From: Megaleporinus macrocephalus | Taxonomy: Eukaryota > Chordata > Actinopteri > Characiformes > Anostomidae | Reading direction: 5' to 3' | Length of the DNA: 64,000 nt | Assembly: GCA_021613375.1 (NCBI GenBank) | Contig: CM038704.1 | Location: forward strand, 28,886,082-28,950,081 | Shown: positions 49,501 to 61,881 of the stretch, one piece after another | How positions within the stretch are numbered: the stretch's first letter is position 1 | How the letters are laid out: every line of letters starts with the position of its first letter | Position numbers and translations under genes: made by a program | The notes under the pieces: generated by a model | The model's input: only the letters and a program-made list of their open reading frames with translations | The model's database searches: none | What the model was told of the DNA's origin: nothing

Positions 49501-49968
49501 TGAACTCTGATTCTGTAACTGGTGGCTGTCCAATTTGTCCCCTTTCCCAGAAGCATAGTCATAGTGAATCTACCTCTTCCATTTAATGATTCACTGGCCA
49601 ATGATGCTTCTAGGAACTGAATTTGTTCCTCACTATTGCTGTTTCATACAAGGCACATCTGTATACTGTAGAGCTCAAACCGGATGGAATATCTGAAAAC
49701 AATAAAAACCATTACTGGCCGTGTACACCGCAACCCCTGTAGTGGCTATTCTTAAGACATGGCTCATCCCACATGCCCCATGTACTTGTCATAGGGACAG
49801 TTATGAAGTGTAAATGGGGTTAACCTTAAGGCTGTCCATGTCTCTGTGTGTTTCGCTGATGTGTCTGTAGTAATCCCCTGAGTTGGGCTGCCACGACAGG
49901 ACTGGCCTCTCTCTCGGCTCCTCTTCTAAAGGGCCGCTGTCCTCCAGGCGCTGAGCAGCACTATGGGG
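45111..49968 (-). CDS. espnl: Espin-like protein, C-terminal five exons (partial)
   Basis: Exons 49968-49825, 47706-47553, 47324-47179, 46871-46707 and 46589-45111 join in phase to 695 residues and TGA. In order: a spacer ([13 protein letters not shown]), a proline-rich stretch ([18 protein letters not shown]) able to bind profilin or SH3 domains, a Lys/Ser-rich region ([20 protein letters not shown]), the espin-family motif [20 protein letters not shown] followed by [16 protein letters not shown], and an ESPNL-type tail starting [20 protein letters not shown]. Espin proteins cross-link actin in hair-cell stereocilia and microvilli and bind class III myosins through N-terminal ankyrin repeats. 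Those ankyrin exons were not found up to 64000. The gene ends 0.65 kb before the proposed klhl30 promoter, matching the ESPNL-KLHL30 order in human. It is open at the 5' side. Confidence 0.92.
46707..46871 (-). CDS. espnl: espnl exon: espin actin-binding-type motif
   Basis: 165 bp from TTTTCTTAG| to GAAG|GTAAAC, 55 codons in phase 0. It encodes [20 protein letters not shown] and [20 protein letters not shown], the most conserved block shared by espin and espin-like proteins, with a basic amphipathic helix typical of actin-binding segments. Confidence 0.92.
47179..47324 (-). CDS. espnl: espnl exon: basic/serine-rich segment
   Basis: 146 bp from CATTGCAG| to CCCTCT|GTACGT. It codes for [20 protein letters not shown] and [20 protein letters not shown]. 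The alternative donor four bases downstream (GTAAAT) would create an in-frame stop in the next exon, which decides for GTACGT. Confidence 0.8.
47553..47706 (-). CDS. espnl: espnl exon: proline-rich region
   Basis: 154 bp from CTCTCTCCAG| to CACGG|GTAAGA. It codes for [20 protein letters not shown] and then [17 protein letters not shown]. It is too short an open frame with no ATG at its start to be obvious, but splice phases (0 in, 1 out) fit both neighbours. Confidence 0.8.
48070..48340. repeat. AAGTATACTT-rich foldback-type repeat in espnl intron
   Basis: Repeated complementary blocks (AAGTATACTT, AAGTATATTT, AGTACACTT, AAAGTAAACTT) suggest a small foldback or MITE element. Boundaries are unclear. 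At 48400-48490 a block ending CCCACTGTGCCACCAAGCTG resembles the tail of fish L2/SINE-type retroposons. Confidence 0.4.
49825..49968 (-). CDS. espnl: espnl exon (first visible): post-ankyrin spacer
   Basis: 144 bp from TTCTCTGCAG| to CTTAAG|GTTAAC; 48 codons in phase 0 ([20 protein letters not shown], then [18 protein letters not shown]). The donor GTTAAC is weak, so the exact 3' edge is the least certain of this gene. The QRLEDSG part resembles the SLED stretch after the ankyrins of ESPNL. Confidence 0.65.
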
Positions 49969-50969
49969 CTGCAGAGAAGACAGCGTATCTGTTTAATGAC
50001 ATCTTTACTTTTATCCAAAGTGGCTTATACAACAGTCCATTAGCAACACAGCTTCTATGTGCTTGTCACTAAGGTTAGTCTAGAAACAGACTCTTTTTCA
50101 AATTCACACATACACACAGTTTAGCAAGAGAGCTGGAGTATATAAAATGAAAAAGGTGTTCATAATAGACAATATTTATTTTTCTGATTCATTGGACAAA
50201 GTAATGCATACAATAAAAACTTGAAAAAGATTAACCGGGTGCTCAGGGTACTTTCAAACCATTGTGCTGAGTTTTTGTCTCATAGTCAGTTTTTCTTAAA
50301 CACTTGGCTGTTCTTAGCCTTTGATTTTCAAAGTAATGCTTACAGTTTTCTTTGTGGATGCAGCTTCAAAAGATTCACAGTAAGAATAAAATTGTTGATT
50401 CAGTACTTTTAGGTAACACAATCTCTAAATACTGTAATTGTGCCAATTTCTAAAGGATCTAACACTGAAAATGCAAATATTTGTCAACACATCAAGTAGA
50501 CGAATCCAGATGAAGAGTAGAATAATCGTCACTTATGCCTTAACATCAGACTGATTGAACAAAAGCTTAAAATAGCTGTTAACGATGTGAACTCTAGTTT
50601 GATACGCTTGCTCTTGTTAACTGTATTGTTGACCAGGCCAGGTTAGACGCAGCATTATTATATTATATTATATTATTAGTGTGGTTGAGAAGATTTTCCC
50701 TTAAGGTAAGTGTGAATCGGAAATAATAACTTAAATCTGTGAGTGTTGCTATTGTGGCAGATTTCCAAGTAAAACACAGTATCAGGAAGAGTCTTGGGAG
50801 AGTGAGCTAGCTGTGGTTTTTATTCAGTGATAAGTTGGAGCAGTAGAATAGGTTGTCATGATGAGCTTGGTGATGTAAAACATTGCAATTTCATAATATG
50901 TTGCCTTTACCACAAGTGAGTTTTCTGCACTGCTAGATTTATCCTATTTTTACATCTAAGCAGCTGAAA

Positions 50970-51500
50970 ATAAGGCTAGGGAGCACTATGCACAGTGCCA
51001 AGCCTGAGGTGGAATGATTTTGCAATCTTATGGAAAAATCAGCTTTTAGTCAATGTCAAGAAAACACTACCTATCAGAATCCTCCAACAGTAAAGTTTGG
51101 TCGAGGAAGGATAATAATCTGGGCTGTTTTAGGGTTTGGTTGCAACCATTCAAGTTCAGTGAGGAGTAATATTAATGCTACACCAAGACACTTTATACCA
51201 TTATATACTTTCAACTTTTTAAAAAGATTTTAGAGAAGGTTCTATTTCAGGATGACTGTGCCCTTGTGCACAAAGTGAGGTCTATAAAAGACATCATTTT
51301 TATATTATTATTATTATTATTATTATAGCTTTTGACTACACAGGCACAAATTCCCACACTACAAAATGTTGTGAGATCAGAGTGATGGCTGTTATAGCTG
51401 CAATGAAGGGGGCAACTCCATGTAAATGTCCATGGTGAATTTTATAGAAGTACATATATAGTGACGGTCAGGTGTCCACATTCTTTTAGCCATATAGTGT
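50970..51500 (+). mobile_element. Decayed Tc1-like transposon copy
   Basis: Plus-strand remains of a Tc1-type transposase gene: GTAAAGTTTGGTCGAGGAAG near 51091, GATGACTGTGCCCTTGTGCA near 51250, GGCTGTTATAGCTGCAATGA near 51387 and an end GGTCAGGTGTCCACATTC followed by CCATATAGTGTA near 51500. Frame destroyed by indels; an ATT microsatellite (51304-51326) sits inside. Confidence 0.7.
51304..51326. repeat. (ATT)n microsatellite
   Basis: Trinucleotide run within the Tc1-like remnant. A longer (ATA)n run lies at 56941-56983. Confidence 0.9.
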
Positions 51501-51829
51501 ATGATAATGAGTGATGTGATATGATATGGTTTGAAACATTCATTTATCCCAGAGACCAGGAACATGACCTAAATTTGATTTTTTATTTTGTTTCAGGTTG
51601 ATTTTTAACGGGTGTCCATCTACACCACTAGGAAGCATAAGCAGGGAGTCTACTAGCGTAGATCTCAGACAAAAGATCACACAGTGGACCATCTTGTGTA
51701 GTCTCCCATGAGCACTGTGGTATTACAATGCTGAGATCAAACAATGGTTAGCATGCTATCAACAGTATAGACATGCTGACGGGTAAAATGGTTTCTCTTT
51801 CACTTAAAAACTTGCACACATTCAAAAAA

Positions 51830-51970
51830 ATTGTTCATGGTGATGAGAATAGTCAGAAGGCTGTGATGACATGATCTTTACCTACTGAGCTTCAGTTACT
51901 GAGGTAACACAAGAACGAACAGCTTTCGCTTATTCTCGCTATAGAAACTATTACTGTACCACACTGTTTG
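51830..51970 (+). repeat. Dispersed repeat shared with 56500-56590
   Basis: GATGAGAATAGTCAGAAGGC and GAGCTTCAGTTACTGAGGTA recur near 56507 as GATGAGAATAGCCAGAAGGC and GAGCTTCAGTTACGGTAACA. An old dispersed family of unknown class, in the same orientation. Confidence 0.6.
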
Positions 51971-52564
51971 AAAAGTAAAACAAAAAAATTAACCCATTAA
52001 GTCATGAGACCCTTATGCTGCCCACACTTACCTCTCAATCATAACTACATGATACATACCAGTTTCATGCTGTTTACTGTATAATTTGAAATAGTTGCTG
52101 AATAATAAGTTTAATCAGTTTAATAAGTTTAATAAATCTATAACTGAATAATACATGTGCTATTTAAGGGTTACTAATACATTAGGTCTTATGTAATCTG
52201 CACAAAAAGATGCTGTCATCTCATATTATCTTTGGATTAAGACTTGTATCAGTACTTAGTGCTCCTCCACAGTTAAATGTGTTATTATTATCATCATCAC
52301 ATGGTTACAGTTAATAATGACAAAATGAATCAAATTCCATTGCATTCACAGCATGAGAGAAACATAATTAGATTGGCCTGACTGCAGTGTAAATTACGAG
52401 TTTCATCACAGTGCAACACTTAATAAAGTAAAAAAATAGCGATTTTGACACCTCAAACATTCTAAAAATGCAAAGTAAATAAATGTATTCAGTTATTGGA
52501 GTCTGCATTCATTATAAAATAATATGATAATATAAAATGATATGATGAGCCACTGGCTTCAACA

Positions 52565-52945
52565 CTGCATCAGCTTTTAGGTGAGCTGACACATTCTCAG
52601 CAAGAGGCAAATGATTTTGTCTGTTTGTCATTTTTTTCTAAAACCAAAATGTTTCCACAACCCTGATTTGTTACAAACGACAAACGAGTGCCTGGGTGCC
52701 TGGTTGCGGCTGCATTGTAAGGCACTTTAATGTGAACACATGCACTCCAGCAACGCCTTTATTTAGTGGGACTGGCCACCTATGCTGAAGAAGCATACAG
52801 AGAGGAATCGTGTTGGAACAGGTGTGAAAATATACACACAAGCATCAATGTTTATGCATCACATCAATGACATCATATCATTTGCTGGTTGCTCAATGTA
52901 TCAACATAGAATGTATTGCTACATCCCTAAATATAGTCAGCTAAA
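52565..52945 (+). repeat. Dispersed repeat, copy B
   Basis: Partner of 29540-29945 (see shared blocks there). GGCTGCATTGTAAGGCACTT is the best-kept block. Both copies are strongly diverged. Confidence 0.55.
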
Positions 52946-53013
52946 ACTGAATCAGCTCTGCCCTTCCTTGAAGGCAGCTCGAATCCTGGTTAGAGCACTC
53001 AGCTAGACAGCTA

Positions 53014-53039
53014 CTTTCAATACACATGTGTATTGAAAG
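53014..53039. repeat. Perfect 26-bp palindrome
   Basis: CTTTCAATACACA followed directly by its exact reverse complement, no loop. A second nested inverted repeat lies at 53506-53535 (TATACACAAT/ATTGTGTATA around GTATAG). Confidence 0.9.
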
Positions 53040-56000
53040 CATTGACAATTACCAGCCTGTAAAAATACAAGGTTATGAAGCAGTAATCACAACAACATGC
53101 ATACCCATAAGGAGCTCTTTAAAGAAAGAAATGTGTTGTTTTAGTACGATTATGTAGAAAATGTGATTATGTCTATCAGTCTTAAGCGGTAGTCACACTG
53201 AACCTTTGTGAATGAACAGGTCAGAGGCTAATCTGGAAGATTGAGGGGGCACATTGGTGCAGTAAGCAAGCTAGCTAACTCATTAACCATAAACAGTAGC
53301 AAATAATTGCTATCAGAGAATTATATACACGTAGGTGTAGTGTAGCGCTGCACACTGAATTGTAACAAAAATGTGTAGATAACTACTGTGATTGGTGGGA
53401 GTGGGGTGACTAGTAAAGGAGTTAGCAAGTTAGGCAGCCAGGCATAAGCAATGAAAACAAAGAAAGTAATTATATCCAAAATGCTATATCATATAAAAAA
53501 TATATAATCTATACACAATGTATAGATTGTGTATACCCTTGTATGGGTAACATACTGTGTGAAACAAAGTGATTCTGATTCAAATTCTGATCTGATAACT
53601 GAAACTGGCCATAGCATAGTGCTGTAAACTGATCTGTAGCAAAAAAAGTGTATATGCGGTTTGCAGAAAGTGAGCGAGTTGTGACTTTAATGTGTTTCCT
53701 CTTCTATCTTCCTTTCATGTGTAACAAATGGCAAAATGTTCATGCTTAGACAACCGTGTTTCCTCCATTTTGGATGCTGAGTAATGTAAAGGGCCGCTCA
53801 GCAAGGCAGAGGCGCTACTGATAGAGAATGCAAGTCTGCAGAGAACTCGTTGCCAAATGTCGCATGCAAAATAATACATCCTGAAAGTCTGACTTATTGT
53901 GACCAGTTGCATGGATGTGACAGTTGGTCGCACAAGTGTCATTGGGCCTTTACAATTCATGAGAAATGTGCTTGCAGTTGTGATGTAAGTATTTTATTAT
54001 TTTGCACTTGTCTTTAACAGAGATTTAATTTCTGTTTAATTACAAATAAATAAAAAAAACTCATTTTATCATAATTTCTTTATACCCAGGATCCATGCTG
54101 CAATTGAACATTGCAATGTATGTGCTTATACTACAGCCCTAACGAGTACTATGGCATTTCAATGCTGAGATCACAAAGAAAAATGGTCAGCGTGCTGTCA
54201 TTTGCACACTATGGCACTGTCTGCCTTGCTGCCCTACAAGTCGGGGTCTAGCCCGTGAAGTCCATTGTTTAAGTTCTAGCATTTTCTGCTATTTATTTTC
54301 TAACCACATTGGTGTAGAGCTATATAATGGGATATGCAAGGTAGTGAAGGTGAAAGTGAACTACCTTTTAAAAAGCAGCCAAATGGAAGAACCTCAGCAT
54401 TTAGCATTTATATCAGCATTAGGATTCGGACATGACTGGAGGCTTTGCTGCCTCAGAATACAGAGCAGGCAGCATTTTTAATGTTTCAGACACAGCCTAT
54501 GTCAACTGTATAGGACGAACTAGTGATTACAGTACAAAGAGCCTGAATTGAGGGGTTAAAATTACTCCACTGAAGGCAAAATGCAGCATACACAGCATGG
54601 AAACACTTAAATCGGCCTTAATGAACCCACAATATCCTAATGGAGTCCATGCAGAATGCATATCAAATGTGCTTCTCCAAGCACTCCCTTCACAACGCCG
54701 CTACATCAAAGGCAGCGCTGATACGCAGTAGTACGCTGTTGTTCCTCATCTCGGCGCGGTGGTCCTCCTCGTTTCCTCTTGCACGGCACTTTGATGTCCA
54801 AGCAGCACGAAATGCGCTTTGACACAGCCAAGGAGAAACTTCCCAGAAGTTGTGCAATTCATAAATAGATAAACAGGGGGCGGGGGGAAAACGTGGGTAT
54901 GGAGGCTTTGAGAGAAACAGGAATAAAACAGAATCCTATCCCTTCCTTCCATGACCTTTTCACAACAGTTCAACATCCTCGCTCACCATCATCTGCTCCT
55001 GTGAGAGGCTTTAATCAAAGCCAGTGAACAACACACAGCATTTGGTTTGTATTACTCAACCCACTTCTCTGCAGTTAGAGCGGTGGATGCTGGAGCCTGC
55101 AGCTGTCCTATTCTCCCTCCACCTCATGGGCCACACAGGCACTGATAAGAGAAGATGAAGCTGAGGGGTGCAGTAAACCCCTAAACACATAGCACTCCAC
55201 ATCCCGGCTCTACAGATTGATGCTTAGAGTTGCTCGGCATCATTAGAGACAGTCTCTCGGTATACAGGAGAGGTCACGGCCATGACAGCAACAGAAATCA
55301 AGCCAACTCAGTTCATTTAACTCAGCACGAGAAACAAAGAAAGTCTGTTGAGTTCCGGGATCAGAAATGTCTTGTGTTGTAACATATAATTGTCTTAGTT
55401 CACCCATGAATTGCCTGCCTTGAAACGTCTCTTCCTACGTTTTGTTCATTTCTAGCTCATAGTTCACTGAAACAAGGACAGACAATCTGTGAAAAGGACA
55501 GAGTCTAAGCTTTCAATTGATACCACATTTGTAGATTAGGAGAGATTTTATTATGATTTGAATTCACTGAAAAGTTCTTGAACACAATCTTGTTTTTGGG
55601 GAAAGAAAAAACATCCTTCACATTTTGCAATGCTCTTTTAGTCGTTTCTCAAAAGTCCAGACACAAACCAATATAGAACAAAATTCGTGTTTAAATACAG
55701 TTCATTTCATAATGTCATTGCTGTTGTAACAAAACCTCCAAAGAATTTTCCAAAACAGGAGAAGAAATAAAACGGCTTACTTTTCAACAGAAACTGATGA
55801 AACACAATGTTTTCATTTTCATTTCTATTGTTCCATTTCAACAAGAAACTAACACAATATACACAATAGCTTGAGTTTGTGAATCTTGTGAAGAAACTAA
55901 ATGGAGCTTTTTTTGACAGCAAAGACGCAAATAAGTGCAAAATATAATTAAAATGTAAAAATAACACTACAAGTGAAAAAAACTTGGTTTTACTTTCTCT

Positions 56001-56627
56001 ATTTTAAGCAAGAATGCCAAAAAAAACCCCAAAAAGGTACGTAGGCATCACTGGCAGGGCCTTGCCTGTCTTCACGCATATTGTACATAATACAAATGGG
56101 TGAGCTTAAGACCACCCATTATTGTTAATATTTAACCAACATATAGCATCTTAAATCTTCTTTCCACTTCAGGTCACAAGAACCGAAGCATCTGAAAGTG
56201 TCTGCATTTAAGAAGGATGAGTGAAAATGCTATGGAGTGTCTAATCTAAATCCTCACTCTGTAAACACACGCTCCACACTGACCTCATAAAACCGCACGC
56301 TAAAAACAGACCTGTTCCCTGAGGTGTGTAGATAGCATATACACATTCTTTCCATATCATCACTTATGGCATTCCTGCATTACATTTACACAGCCTGCAT
56401 TGGAGCGGTCTGTGGAACGGAGCATGTTTTTACTCTTTCTGGTTCTTTTCTCTCTCCCTTAAAGGCTCACACACAATCGAAACTGTTCATATGCAGCAGC
56501 TTCAAGATGAGAATAGCCAGAAGGCAGTGCTGACATGAGCTTCAGTTACGGTAACACAAGTACTCTCTTTAATCACAGCTACGACTAACATAACATCTAC
56601 ATGCTTTTTTGCTTACTTACTTTCTTA

Positions 56628-56672
56628 CTGTGTGTGTGCGTCTGTGTGGGTGTGTATGTGTGTGTGTCTGTG
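56628..56672. repeat. (TG)n-rich microsatellite
   Basis: Imperfect TG/TGTGTG run. A compound (TA)n-(CA)n-(TA)n run lies at 57311-57339. Confidence 0.8.
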
Positions 56673-56940
56673 TGGAGATAGCTCAGCTGGCAGATATGGA
56701 AATAGAATGCTATATTATAATACTTCTTCACTATAAGAGGTTTTCCACAGTATGTCACGATATTTATATTTTTCCGATAGCTGATAAGTTGGAACAGACA
56801 GTTCTGCCACATTTATAAAAGAACTAGTAATCTAAGAATCCAATCATTTTTATTCAACATACAACAGAACTAAATGCTTTTTTTTAAATCAAGCATGCAG
56901 TGGTGTTTAAGTATTGACATTTCACAACATGCTCTGAGAA

Positions 56941-56983
56941 ATATAATAATAATTATTATAATAATAATAATAATAATAATAAT
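56941..56983. repeat. (ATA)n microsatellite
   Basis: AAT/ATA trinucleotide run of about 43 bp with one interruption. Confidence 0.9.
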
Positions 56984-59954
56984 TGTTTTCATATAAACAC
57001 GCTTATGCAAAATTTAGAATCACTGGCCCATATTAATCAAGCTTTGTAGAGTATGCTGATCTGGGTTCAGCCAATAACTTTACATTTTATGCTGACAATA
57101 TTACAATGAAATGACTGATACATATGGGCCATTGTTTTCAATAGTATAAAGCCAATTCTGCTGCAGATACATGTACAAGTGTTTAGCGTGATAATACTAA
57201 TATTGTATTAGCAGAAGGTTTCAGTGATGAATAGAGTTGTTAACGATGACTAAAGCAGTGACTGTATCTCACTTATTATAAAAATCTATTACGTGACTAG
57301 ATAATTAGTGTATATATACACACACACACATATATATACCCACACATAATTATTCAATAAGCTCAATAAACATTTGATCTGATGGAAATCGCTGTTACTT
57401 ACAAATCACTTGTCCACCCGAGAGTTATCCACACAATGTATGACTGACGACTCACTGACACACAATCTGAGGAACAAGACCAGCGAGCCTTTGACACCAT
57501 CGAGAACATCACAACCACTGGCGCGCTGGTGCCGCAGCCAATAAACAATAAACTCTGATCGGACAATGCCCTCAATAATTCACACAGTGGATTGGATGGC
57601 CAGCAGTGTCACTAATGAAGGATTAAACCAACAGCCACATGCAAACAAACAGTGGCTCTATGGAAAGGTAGCAGCGGAAGGCTGTCAAATCAGCTGAAGA
57701 GCAGAGACACTGTATCTCCTGCTCTCAGCCGCTTTTTTCCACTCCTTGGCACGATCATGATCACACGGCTAACGTGTCAGGGGCTTTGGCAAATCCTTAC
57801 TAATGGAAATAATCAGTCATCAATAGCACAGGGGTCCTCAGAGTTTAGGCTGGAAGGACGCAGTGTGATCAGTTTTTTGGGACAACCTCTCTATTAGCCA
57901 TTACAGCCTGAAAAAACAGATGACAGAACTCTTGTGCCAATCAACTTACCTAACATCGCCAATTTTATCCTGCATTGCATCCAAATACAACACTGAGCAA
58001 TCCTTAATGTATGAGTAGATCATTTAGGATAAGGCGCATACAAGTATTTCTGAAAAGTCTTTTCTGTCAAACTCATAAAAGGAGTGGTAAAGCATGAAGC
58101 GCGGATTCAGAACTGTGATAAATGACTGTGATCATCTTTCTCCTAATCAATCATTTAACAGTGCCTCTCAAATTACAGTAGTATACTGTAGTATAGTATG
58201 AAGCGGGGGGATCTATTAAGACAATTATGAGTTAATCGTAACACTTTGTCTCAGTTTAGATTGAGACCTTGGTTACGAGGGTCAGTGTCCGGCTTCTAGA
58301 CTTTTTTGTAAACCAGGTCAGGGCAAAAAGTAAAATCTGACCCCAAATGTAGTCCATTAGCCAGGATGTGTTTAGTGTCTGAAGTTTGTTTTGTAAGCGC
58401 CCTGACCTGACCCACATTCTAAAACGGCAAATAAAATTTAAATGTACCGGATGCATGTCTATATCATTGTACTCTCGCCTCAAACTACCTCAAATTTCAC
58501 TTAAGGTTCCCGAGTGGCCATGCTACGGATAATCAACTTCTATTTTTAAATACTGATATTTTGTATTAATTATAATCAAATGTAAGCTTTTACTCATTAC
58601 GTGTATCAGATTAACTAGGATCTTGTTGGATCACTGTAAAATGTGACTGTGTTGAGCTGCTAGTAAGCAATGTAAAGGGGAAAGAGGAGGGCGGAGATTC
58701 TGCTTTGGAATTAAGCCACAGCTCCCGCCATGACAGCCATTAAGAGATTTCCTGATATCAAAAAATCGCCAACAAATTCAAACATAATAAACCCCTTTTA
58801 TAAACATAGCTTTACATGCTCACCTGCAAACATGAAGATCCAGTTTGCTTCCACCGAGATTAATCAGAATCAGAATGTTATAGTTATTGAAGGGGACATG
58901 CATAGCTGAGTGACCTCCGAATCAGACACTTCTGCATTTGGAATAAGGGGACATTGTACATTTGAAATGTTGCTGAACTGTCCCTTTGACTGAACTGTTA
59001 ACCATCTACAGTGTCACTTTCTCTAGTCCCCAGAGCACCTTTTAAGTCACTTTCCTGCAATTCATGGGCTCTGCACCAGAGCATGCCTGTTCCTGGAAGA
59101 ATTTTTGACACACTTTTAACTGTGTGGTAAACACCATTGAGCGCCAGGATCAGAGCACAAAGGTCGAAACAATCTGAGCATTCTTGTAATATGACTGCAG
59201 GCCTGATGGGAACCATGCTTGATGGTTCTTCTTCAATAATTAGGAGCATGTTAAACTCATAAAACAGCATCCTTATTGCCCTCTAGTGGCTGAACGCTCA
59301 CAACAAACATCAAGTTCTGGTTAAGAGACCTTGTTACTCAATCAGTGCATGATAGAAGCCTCATACAAAAACAATAGCTACGTTTTCCCGCACAATTCCA
59401 AATCCTAAGCCTCCTCATTCCAACCTCAGGTCTTGCGGATAATGTAAAGATTCTATGGGCACCCAGAAGAGACACATTTAAGACAGCTGGCCTCTTTAGC
59501 CCTTGACTGAGAGGGACTGGAGGGGGGAGGCACAGATCTGTGTTGTAAAATAAACCTGTGCTCTGCTTGTTTGATTGCAGCTGTCTCAGGGAAAAAGGCT
59601 CTAGCGCTTGGAGCAGCGGGCTGCACTGAGGGAGGGTGACCTCTTTGGGATGAAACCAAAACATGAGGAAATGCCTAGCACGCAACTCTCTGGCCAACGG
59701 CCCAAACAATCCATTACAGGCACCATGAGGAAATGAGAAGGCCTGACCCAACCACATTAAGGTGGAACAAAACCCCTACGAGCCGCATGGCAACTTGCAA
59801 ATCGGTGACACGGGAGGGATGCACATAATTAAATCACTTTTTTCGAGCCAAGCAAAGTCAAGACAAGACCACTTATCCAAAGACCAATTGTGATATTATG
59901 AATCTGAATGTTTTGGGCTGATGGTGAAATAACTTAATAATAAAAATATACATA

Positions 59955-60428
59955 CACCAATCAGAAATAACATTAAAACCACCTCCTTGTATCCACACAC
60001 ATTGTCAGGAGCCTGACGGGACCACCACAAAGTAGGTATTATTTGGGTGGATCATTTTTAGCGCTGCAGTGATGTTATAGTAGTGCGTTAGTGTTTGTTG
60101 TGCTGGTGTGAGTGAATCAGACACAGCAGTGCTGTGGTGTTTTTAAATACTGTGTCCACTTACTGTCCTGAAACTGAAGCAGCACTGTTGTGTCTGATCC
60201 ACTCACACCAGCACAACAGACACTAACTTGGCACTCCCATGACCGCCTGCTCTGTGGTGGTCCTGACCAATTTTAAAGAACAGAGTAAAAGGGGGCTACC
60301 AGAGACACAGATGGACTATAGTCTGTAATTGTAAAACTACACAATGCTCCTATATGGTTTGTAGAGTTTATACAGTGGATAACGAATGTTAATACAAGGT
60401 GGTGGTTTTAATGTTATGGCGAATGTGG
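59955..60428. mobile_element. hAT-like MITE with intact terminal inverted repeats
   Basis: Left end CACCAATCAGAAATAACATT then AAAACCACCTCC; read inward from the right end the sequence is GCCACATTCGCCATAACATT then AAAACCACCACC. Inside, an imperfect palindrome around 60110-60225 pairs GTTGTGCTGGTGTGAGTGAA with its complement. Non-autonomous, about 475 bp, no coding capacity. The family is common in fish genomes. Confidence 0.85.
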
Positions 60429-60769
60429 CCAATAATCTACTAAAAACAACACTACAGTTGTATGGCCCTTGGGGGCCCAAAAGTATCCAGATTCTAGTGG
60501 ACATTTCTCTTGCATGTAAATGATGCATTTTTTTTAATATGTTTAATTCTCTTTGTCCCCTCGTTTCTTATTTTCTATCACTTGTCAATTTTTGCTTTGT
60601 TATTGTTAGAGAGCTGATACAATCTAGCCTGCTTACCTATGCCAATAGTGCCGCACAGATGGGTTACCCTTGGCTACAGCATCAAGAAAAGACAATGGAA
60701 GAGTGGGGCAAAAAAAACCTCAAGACAACAATCAGATGCACGTTTGAGGCCAACAAACATCCTGCTCTC

Positions 60770-61110
60770 TAACCCTGCTCCTGGATCACATTTCCACTTC
60801 CAAGCATTGGAACGGTGAAAACCCTGAAACCGAGCCGTATGGATCCCATAACCAGGTCTACTTGAGCCAGGCCAGCGGAGAGAAGGTAACTGATACAGCT
60901 TCGGAGTGTAAAGGGTGCAAACAGCAGCATCAGATGCCTCTCCACACTCCCAACATTAATTAGCTCTCTATTGTTAACGCAGGTCGGATTATTTCTAGAG
61001 TTTGGTGGCACCTCGGCCCCCCTCATAATCAAGATATGTGCGCCAGACACTTCACTAATTAATTTTCATGCTGACGAGAATGCAATCATTTAGAGATTCA
61101 TATAATGAGA
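60770..61110. other. Candidate conserved non-coding element
   Basis: Repeat-free block with TTAATTAGCTCTC, ACTAATTAATTTTCATGCTG and GCATTGGAACGGTG. The texture (homeodomain-like TAATTA cores, no repeats, even base composition) resembles vertebrate enhancers. This is inference from appearance only. Confidence 0.25.
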
Positions 61111-61190
61111 ACAGAACATTGTCTGGTCAGGCAAAATATGGTGAATGTATACTGTTTATAAGGCTTTAACATCATACAGCTTTATGATAC

Positions 61191-61259
61191 TCTCCAGTGA
61201 GGCTTCTGCTCCCATATAGACCTGCTGGATGATGCGCACAGGGGCAGCTATGGGGGGTT
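61191..61259 (-). CDS. Possible small exon, unidentified
   Basis: On minus, an acceptor (TTTGATTCCATTAG|) opens a frame PPIAAPVRIIQQVYMGAEAS LESIIK-type ending at a possible donor (GAGA|GTATCA at 61191, or GCT|GTATGA at 61178) or, read through, at a stop after KLYDVKAL. Composition looks protein-like, but only 23-27 codons are open and I recognise no family. It might belong to an upstream gene or to espnl, or be chance. Confidence 0.2.
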
Positions 61260-61881
61260 CTAATGGAATCAAAGAAAATATTAGAAAATGTCATTTGTTA
61301 CTTGCACTTACATCACATGAGCTCTTGCATCCATGTGCCATCCATCCATTTCCACTCTAAATAAATAAAAGTGACCATTAAAAGCTTTTCTTTTCACCTG
61401 CATAGCCCCACCAGCAGAGAACCACTGTAACCACTTTTTACACCTTACTCTAATTATTATGTTGCAGATCGTCATAACATGGACTAGCTAGTGTCTAGTT
61501 ACTGAGCAAGGTTAATAGTATAGCTGACTGCGGTGAGAAACGAAGCTCAATACTGTCAAAAAAAGATGCAAAAATCTCTTCAGACATTAATCTACATCTA
61601 GTGTTGTGAACATCAGCGCTTCGGGTTACCAGTCATTATACTCTGTCAGCTGTTACAGTAACTAGGCAGTTAAATGCAGGGTTAGAAATCGTGTTTCATT
61701 GTTTCTGTGATTATAATAATGAGGGGTTCTTTCATAACACGCCACAGTGAAACAGGGTAGTTTTCCATCTCACTACAGTCTCTGGGACATAACGCTGCAT
61801 AGCTAACCACCCACTAAACTCGTTACCAGGACCCTCTCCAATGAAGTTTGAGCTGCAGGCTCATGATGGAAAAGTGCACAC

